NCBI GenBank assembly: GCA_003149345.1
Contig: QFWI01000009.1
Span: 35,688 to 99,687 of the forward strand
Direction: 5' to 3'
Length of the DNA stretch: 64,000 nucleotides
From: Vampirovibrio chlorellavorus
GTDB lineage: Bacteria; Cyanobacteriota; Vampirovibrionia; Vampirovibrionales; Vampirovibrionaceae
A program made the position numbers and the translations under genes. Shown one piece after another: positions 59,486-64,000 of this stretch. Position 1 is the first letter of the stretch. Every line of letters begins with the position of its first letter. The notes beneath the pieces were generated by a model. It ran no database searches. It was not told where the DNA came from and saw nothing but the letters and a program-made list of their open reading frames with translations.

Positions 59486-61642
59486 ATGCCAGTTCCCGCC
59501 CTCATCAAACGAATTATGTCCCTGGCTTTCCTGAAGAGCCTCCCAGGAAAGCCTTTCAACTATCTGCCCGAGTTATTTCTGATCCTGATCCTGGTGACCA
59601 TGGGATACAGCTTGTACACCCTGCAACTGCATCAACAACTAGAGGAAATGGTTCGTTTTACCACCTGGCATCTGCAATTGAGAAAAGAATACGCCCTCAG
59701 CCTTTACAACCGAAGTCAGGCGTTACCGAATGAGTCCAATCTTATTCTCAAACAACTACAAAACAACCTAGGCATTATGATCAACGGCGGCGCCATTACC
59801 CTCCCCGCCGATCCTGAAACCATCCATGTGCCCAAGGCCACCGATCCCGCCCTGAAACAGGAACTCCAACGGCGGCTCCGAATTTATGGGGAGATACAAA
59901 GAAACGAGGCAAAATTACAGCGGCTCCAGCAGCAGGGTAACAGGCAGAACGAGGCGTATCGGGGCCTCATGGAATCAAACAACACTCTGCTGCGCCAATT
60001 GGAATATCCGCACCTTGAACTGGTGACCCTGTACGTCCAGAAATTGCACCAAGCCGCCAGACAGCTTGCCTGGCAGGAATTATTGACCGTATTCCTGATT
60101 ACCCTGGTCGGCATCATCCTGGCCTGGCAGCAAAAGGCCACCCTGCAAGCACTGGCGGAAAGCGAACAGCGCTTTCAGGAAATTTTCAAAATCAGTCCGG
60201 TGGGGAAGGTACTGGTGGATTTTAACGGCAATATCCAGGGGGTCAACCAGTCCTTGCAAACTATGCTGGGTTATAGCGCAACGGAATTACAAGAACATCC
60301 CATCCGCATCCTGTATGGCGATGACATGACCGAAACCGAGAAAAACCTGTACGAAAGCCTGCTACAAAAAAAAATCCCGTCTTATTGGATTGAAAAGACC
60401 TTTCGACACCGGGACGGACACCTGATATGGGTTCTGGTCTCCGTGGCCATTATGTACACCATTGAGGAAGCGCCCCATTGTATCATCCTGCAAGCCCAGG
60501 ATATTACAGAACTCAGGGCGATGCAGGAAGCGCTGCGCATTTCCGAACGAAGATACCGAACCATTATTGAATCCGCTAGGGATGGCATTATGGTCGCCAA
60601 CATGGAAAGTACCATCGTATCGGCCAATACCCAGGTCAACCGAATGTTTGGCTATGAACCCGACGAACTGACCGGAAACAGCCTAGTCGCCCTGATCCCT
60701 CCTGTTTACCGGGACGCGCACCTGAAGGGTATGCAGCGGGTGAAGGAAACGCACGAATCCCGGCTGAGCGGGAAGTTGCTGGAATTGCAGGGGTTGAAAA
60801 AAAATGGAACAACTTTCCCGCTAGAGCTTTCTTTGTCGACCTGGGAGGGGGGAGAAGGCACCATGATGGCCACAGCCATTATTCGTGATATTACGGCCCG
60901 AAAACAATTCCAGCGAGAGCGTGAAGCATTAATTCTCAGCAACAAAAACCTGGAAGAGTTCACGGTCATCGCCTCTCACGATTTACAGGAACCGTTGAGA
61001 AAGGTGGCTTTTTATGCGGAACGCTTTAGCCAGCGGGAAGGAGAGCGGCTCCAGCCGGAGTCCCGCTTGGACATTCAGCGCTTGCAGGCGGGCGTTTCAC
61101 GCATGCAGGACCTCCTCAGGGCGCTATCGGACTATTCGCGTATAACCCCTCGGAATCCCGAGTTTAAACCCATCAACCTCAACCTGTTATTACCCAATAT
61201 TAATTTTGAGATGGAGGCAGAGTTAAAACAAGCCGGTGGAACTATCAGCATCGATCCCCTCCCGGTGATTGAAGCCGATGCAGCGCAAATGCAAATCTTA
61301 TTTCGGAATTTAATCCAAAATGCCCTGAAATTTCGCCGAAGCGGGGTATGCCCGCATATTCATATTTATGGTAATTTAATACATTATCAGCTTCATTCCT
61401 ATGAAGTACCCATGCTGGAAATCTCCGTTCAGGATAACGGCATTGGCTTTGATGAACAATATCTGGATCGTATTTTCAAGGTTTTCCAAAGATTACACAC
61501 GGCGTCCAGATTCTCGGGTACCGGAATTGGCCTGGCCACTTGTAAAAAGATTGTTGAACTCCACCACGGCCATATAACCGCCAGAAGCCAACCGGGCGAA
61601 GGCTCTACTTTTATAATCTCTCTTCCCATATATCAGAAATAA
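59486..61642 (+). CDS. membrane PAS-domain sensor histidine kinase
   Basis: A 718-residue kinase. Two membrane helices (about 27-46 and 195-212) flank a long helical extracytoplasmic sensor domain. Two PAS domains follow at about 230-345 and 350-475 (FQEIFKISPVGKVLVDFNG; RYRTIIESARDGIMVANMES). HisKA has TVIASHDLQEPLRKV near residue 496 and the HATPase ends GTGIGLATCKKIVELH. The DLQEPL type is common in cyanobacterial kinases. GAAGG sits close to the ATG at 59486. No haem or chromophore Cys is obvious. Confidence 0.92.
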   Translation: MPVPALIKRIMSLAFLKSLPGKPFNYLPELFLILILVTMGYSLYTLQLHQQLEEMVRFTTWHLQLRKEYALSLYNRSQALPNESNLILKQLQNNLGIMINGGAITLPADPETIHVPKATDPALKQELQRRLRIYGEIQRNEAKLQRLQQQGNRQNEAYRGLMESNNTLLRQLEYPHLELVTLYVQKLHQAARQLAWQELLTVFLITLVGIILAWQQKATLQALAESEQRFQEIFKISPVGKVLVDFNGNIQGVNQSLQTMLGYSATELQEHPIRILYGDDMTETEKNLYESLLQKKIPSYWIEKTFRHRDGHLIWVLVSVAIMYTIEEAPHCIILQAQDITELRAMQEALRISERRYRTIIESARDGIMVANMESTIVSANTQVNRMFGYEPDELTGNSLVALIPPVYRDAHLKGMQRVKETHESRLSGKLLELQGLKKNGTTFPLELSLSTWEGGEGTMMATAIIRDITARKQFQREREALILSNKNLEEFTVIASHDLQEPLRKVAFYAERFSQREGERLQPESRLDIQRLQAGVSRMQDLLRALSDYSRITPRNPEFKPINLNLLLPNINFEMEAELKQAGGTISIDPLPVIEADAAQMQILFRNLIQNALKFRRSGVCPHIHIYGNLIHYQLHSYEVPMLEISVQDNGIGFDEQYLDRIFKVFQRLHTASRFSGTGIGLATCKKIVELHHGHITARSQPGEGSTFIISLPIYQK

Positions 61643-61678
61643 TAGACGTTACGTCCATTAGCCGTCAGGAAGATAGCA

Positions 61679-62140
61679 TTGAATATCCAGAACAACAGCA
61701 TCAAAAACCCGCATATCCTTATTGCCGATGATGACAGCGATGACCGCCAAATAATCAGGGAAGCGTTAAATCGCAACATCCCCCGTTGCTTGTATTCTTA
61801 TGCTGAGGATGGGGAAGAGGTATTGGATTTTTTATACCATCGCGGCAGGTTTACCAATAAAAGCTACCCTCCTGTGGACTTAATCCTGCTGGATTTGAAC
61901 ATGCCGCGAAAAACCGGTATGGAGGTGCTTGAAATTATTAAAAAAGAGCCCTCGCTGAAGCATATCCCGGTGGTGGTTCTCTCCACCTCACAAGAGGAAG
62001 ATGATATTATTCGCACGTATAATCTGGGTGTTAATTCGTTTATGACCAAGCCCATTTCATACGAATCGCTATTAAATGCCATGAAAATATTGGGGAAATA
62101 CTGGTTTGAAATTGTCGAGCTACCTACCCAAGCCCTCTGA
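61679..62140 (+). CDS. Rcp1-like single-domain response regulator
   Basis: A 153-residue receiver with no output domain: ADDDSDDRQ at 16-24, Asp72 in LILLDLNMPRKTG, Ser/Thr in VVLSTSQ and Lys124 in FMTKPIS. It resembles Rcp1, the phosphoacceptor of cyanobacterial phytochrome kinases. TTG at 61679 has AGGAAGA 7 bases upstream. It ends inside the next gene, overlapping by 35 bp. Confidence 0.88.
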   Translation: MNIQNNSIKNPHILIADDDSDDRQIIREALNRNIPRCLYSYAEDGEEVLDFLYHRGRFTNKSYPPVDLILLDLNMPRKTGMEVLEIIKKEPSLKHIPVVVLSTSQEEDDIIRTYNLGVNSFMTKPISYESLLNAMKILGKYWFEIVELPTQAL

Positions 62141-63275
62141 AGCAGAGTCCGAGTTGCAACCCATTCGTGTCTTGCTGGTTGATGACGATGAGGATGAGTA
62201 CATCATCACGCGCAGGATTATTTCGGAAATCGTGGGGCGCAAACACTTACTGGACTGGGCCTGCTCTTATGAACAGGGCCTGGCTTTGATCGAGGAGGCG
62301 AACCACGACATTTACCTCATTGATTATCGGCTGGATGAACACACGGGGCTGGATTTGTTGCAGGAAGCCATTGCCCAGGGATGCACCCAACCCATCATCC
62401 TCCTGACCGGCCAGGAAGATCGTGAGGTTGACATACAAGCCATGAAAGCCGGAGCGTGGGATTACCTGGTAAAAGACCGCATTGATGCGCCCATTCTGGA
62501 ACGGGCCATTCGTTACACGCTTGAACATCGGAAAGTTCTGGACGTGCTACTGGAAAACCAGAAACAACGGGAAAAATTTGTGGCGACCTTGACCCATGAC
62601 TTAAAAACACCCATCAAAGCAGAGTTCAGGATTTTTGAGCTGCTGCTGAACGAGCGTTTTGGCCCCATTACAGAAGACCAAAGCACCGTCATTCAGGAAA
62701 TGCTGCGCTCTAACCGATTTATGTACCAAATGGTTGACAACCTGCTGACAGCTTTCAAGTTTGAAAGTGGTCACATGATGCTCAGAATGGAGCTTATCGA
62801 TGTCAACGAACTCATCGCCTCAACCGTTAACCTGGATTTAATTGGGCTGGCGCAGGAAAAAAATCAGGAGCTGACTCTCCAACTTGACCCCAATGTCCCC
62901 AGTATCCCGGTGGATGGACTTGAAATCAAGCGTGTGATCTATAATCTGGTACAAAATGCCGTTAACTATACCCCCAAAGGCGGGAAAATCCAAATAGGAA
63001 CCCACTTAAGCCAGGATAGCGTGCAGATTACCGTGACAGATACCGGCCCCGGCATTGAACAAACCATCCAAAAAACCCTATTTGAGCCCTACGCCTCCAT
63101 GGCAAAACGGTATCGGCATATTGGAACCGGATTAGGGCTTTATATTTCGAAAAAAATCATTGAAGCGCACCAAGGGAAACTGAGCGTGGAAAGCGAACTG
63201 GGCAAGGGCAGTACATTTCGCTTCCTGTTGCCCATGCATCAGGGAGAGCAGTCTCCATCGCTCAACTTATACTGA
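62106..63275 (+). CDS. receiver-histidine kinase hybrid protein
   Basis: A 389-residue protein. An N-terminal receiver (LLVDDDEDEYIITRR, Asp73 in YLIDYRLDE, Lys in YLVKDR) is directly fused to a HisKA with ATLTHDLKTPIKAE (His164) and a HATPase ending in GTGLGLYISKKIIEAH. No membrane segment. It probably receives phosphate from another kinase and relays onward, or its receiver regulates its kinase. TTG at 62106 has GGGGAAA 8 bases upstream, and the 35 bp overlap with the preceding gene supports coupling. Confidence 0.9.
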   Translation: MKLSSYLPKPSEAESELQPIRVLLVDDDEDEYIITRRIISEIVGRKHLLDWACSYEQGLALIEEANHDIYLIDYRLDEHTGLDLLQEAIAQGCTQPIILLTGQEDREVDIQAMKAGAWDYLVKDRIDAPILERAIRYTLEHRKVLDVLLENQKQREKFVATLTHDLKTPIKAEFRIFELLLNERFGPITEDQSTVIQEMLRSNRFMYQMVDNLLTAFKFESGHMMLRMELIDVNELIASTVNLDLIGLAQEKNQELTLQLDPNVPSIPVDGLEIKRVIYNLVQNAVNYTPKGGKIQIGTHLSQDSVQITVTDTGPGIEQTIQKTLFEPYASMAKRYRHIGTGLGLYISKKIIEAHQGKLSVESELGKGSTFRFLLPMHQGEQSPSLNLY

Positions 63276-63380
63276 GCCGCCTTTATACCCAATTGTTTAA
63301 TATACAAACATTAAGCTATCAACTATGATAACTTCTGTAATTGGGTTCTTCTTAACACCTCAGCCTCATCCAAAAATTAA

Positions 63381-63471
63381 GCCTTTACGGAAACTCAGGA
63401 CATTTGTTGTTGTGGGAAATTCCCAATGAAATAAATGTATCTGAACCTGATTTCCGTAAAGGCCTTTTTTT
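63381..63471 (+). terminator. long structured terminator or small RNA
   Basis: Outer stem: 63381-63399 pairs with 63446-63463 over 18 bp with one bulge, followed by TTTTTTT. The interior contains ACATTT/AAATGT and GGGAAATTCCC hairpins. It ends the signalling cluster. Such complexity is more than a normal terminator needs. Confidence 0.8.
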
Positions 63472-63847
63472 ATGGATTCAAAATACCCTTGAATGAATTC
63501 AGTATGGCGCTTCCGTCAACTTGGGTTTCTTTTCCATGAAACCAGGTTTTACGAGAACGGACTAAAGGCGTGCCGTTAGGAGCAATGACAGAGGTCTCTC
63601 GAGGAGAGATAACCGTTTGCGAACCAAACACACTCGTGCGATTCGTTTCGCCACCAAATAGCCCCCTCGAGCGTTCAACCTTATTGCCAAGAGCATCCTG
63701 ATAACTGACTGAATTTCTCCCAAACCAACCGTTGCGCTTCTCAACCTTGACACCAGGGCCGGTCAAAATCAAGGACTCCGCTTGGACACACTCGATAACA
63801 GAGGCCAACAAGAAAAACAAAGAGCAATAAATTAAAATATGGCGCAT
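63470..63847 (-). CDS. exported hypothetical protein
   Basis: A 125-residue protein with a signal peptide (ILIYCSLFFLLASVIECVQA, cleavage near QA-ES), then a beta-rich mature part with repeated RNG/RGLFGGETNRT patterns (NGWFGRNSVSYQDALGNKVE; RGLFGGETNRTSVFG). No family is recognised. It is convergent with the signalling cluster; its stop overlaps the T-run of the terminator at 63381. A hairpin with T/A runs lies upstream at 63955. Confidence 0.75.
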   Translation of the reverse strand: MRHILIYCSLFFLLASVIECVQAESLILTGPGVKVEKRNGWFGRNSVSYQDALGNKVERSRGLFGGETNRTSVFGSQTVISPRETSVIAPNGTPLVRSRKTWFHGKETQVDGSAILNSFKGILNP

Positions 63848-63954
63848 GAATAAGCCTCACCAGTCACAAAATAAACGAATGTACTACAGCAATAGACTCA
63901 AAAAGCTCATGCATGTTCCAAGCTTGAGTGCCTGGTGAGGGCAATAGGAGAAAC

Positions 63955-63986
63955 AAAAAGCGCCAGTATTGCTACTGACGCTTTTT
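63955..63986. terminator. bidirectional intrinsic terminator
   Basis: AAAAAGCGCCAGTA pairs with TACTGACGCTTTTT (one G-U), with TTGC loop. T-runs on both strands. It may end a gene lying beyond the right edge. Confidence 0.82.
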
Positions 63987-64000
63987 CTAAATAAACCCTT

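Overview
The window is a bacterial chromosome segment with moderately high GC, densely packed operons and Shine-Dalgarno sites before most starts. No 16S rRNA or other decisive phylogenetic marker is present. Several features fit the non-photosynthetic Cyanobacteria relatives (Vampirovibrionia/Melainabacteria, for example Vampirovibrionales): many ankyrin proteins with disordered leaders, a short N-terminal Phe-Gly motif in otherwise unrelated proteins, an Rcp1-like receiver with PAS kinases, and pilus-like surface genes. That assignment is inference.

Layout. 1-1920 holds a PhoR/PhoB-like two-component pair (the kinase runs off the left edge). 2028-6106 has an unknown protein, a GGDEF-EAL protein and coaE. 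6245-11021 is a run of membrane genes: a queuosine-precursor transporter, a PhoU-like/PiT phosphate pair, DedA and an amino-acid permease. 11018-20482 has a large ankyrin protein, priA, bolA, a possible Cys-His-Asp enzyme, a secreted glycoside-hydrolase-like protein, a DUF952 protein and a short bL25. 20483-23037 is repeat-rich and includes eight direct copies of a 133-135 bp unit. 23038-26620 is a five-gene phage packaging module (zinc-ribbon protein, small-terminase candidate, GNAT, virion-like protein, large terminase) that ends before a tRNA-Asp gene. 27269-34716 is an accessory block with three ankyrin-type proteins and several unknowns, followed by a PilX-like protein divergent from a prepilin fused to a von Willebrand A domain (34975-36756). 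36800-39504 is the riboflavin cluster ribE-ribBA-ribH. 39686-46392 has a large TPR protein, pterin dehydratase, a cytochrome c lipoprotein, two unknown proteins sharing both termini, and a CDF metal exporter. 46446-48940 has rocD, proC and rpmG. 49317-58148 has an epimerase, a low-molecular-weight phosphatase, recG, a TPR/propeller protein, argS and small unknowns. 58593-63275 is a four-gene signalling cluster (NarL-type regulator, PAS kinase, Rcp1-like receiver, receiver-kinase hybrid).

How they work together. Phosphate sensing (1-1920) and low-affinity phosphate uptake (7136-8851) lie close by. rocD and proC together convert ornithine to proline. The ribE-ribBA-ribH cluster covers most of riboflavin synthesis; ribD is not in this window. 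The ankyrin proteins, the pilus-tip-like protein and the secreted hydrolase look like a surface or host-interaction set. Dispersed structured repeats occur throughout. One family has arms that change together between copies. Another has its central hairpin inverted relative to its flanks.
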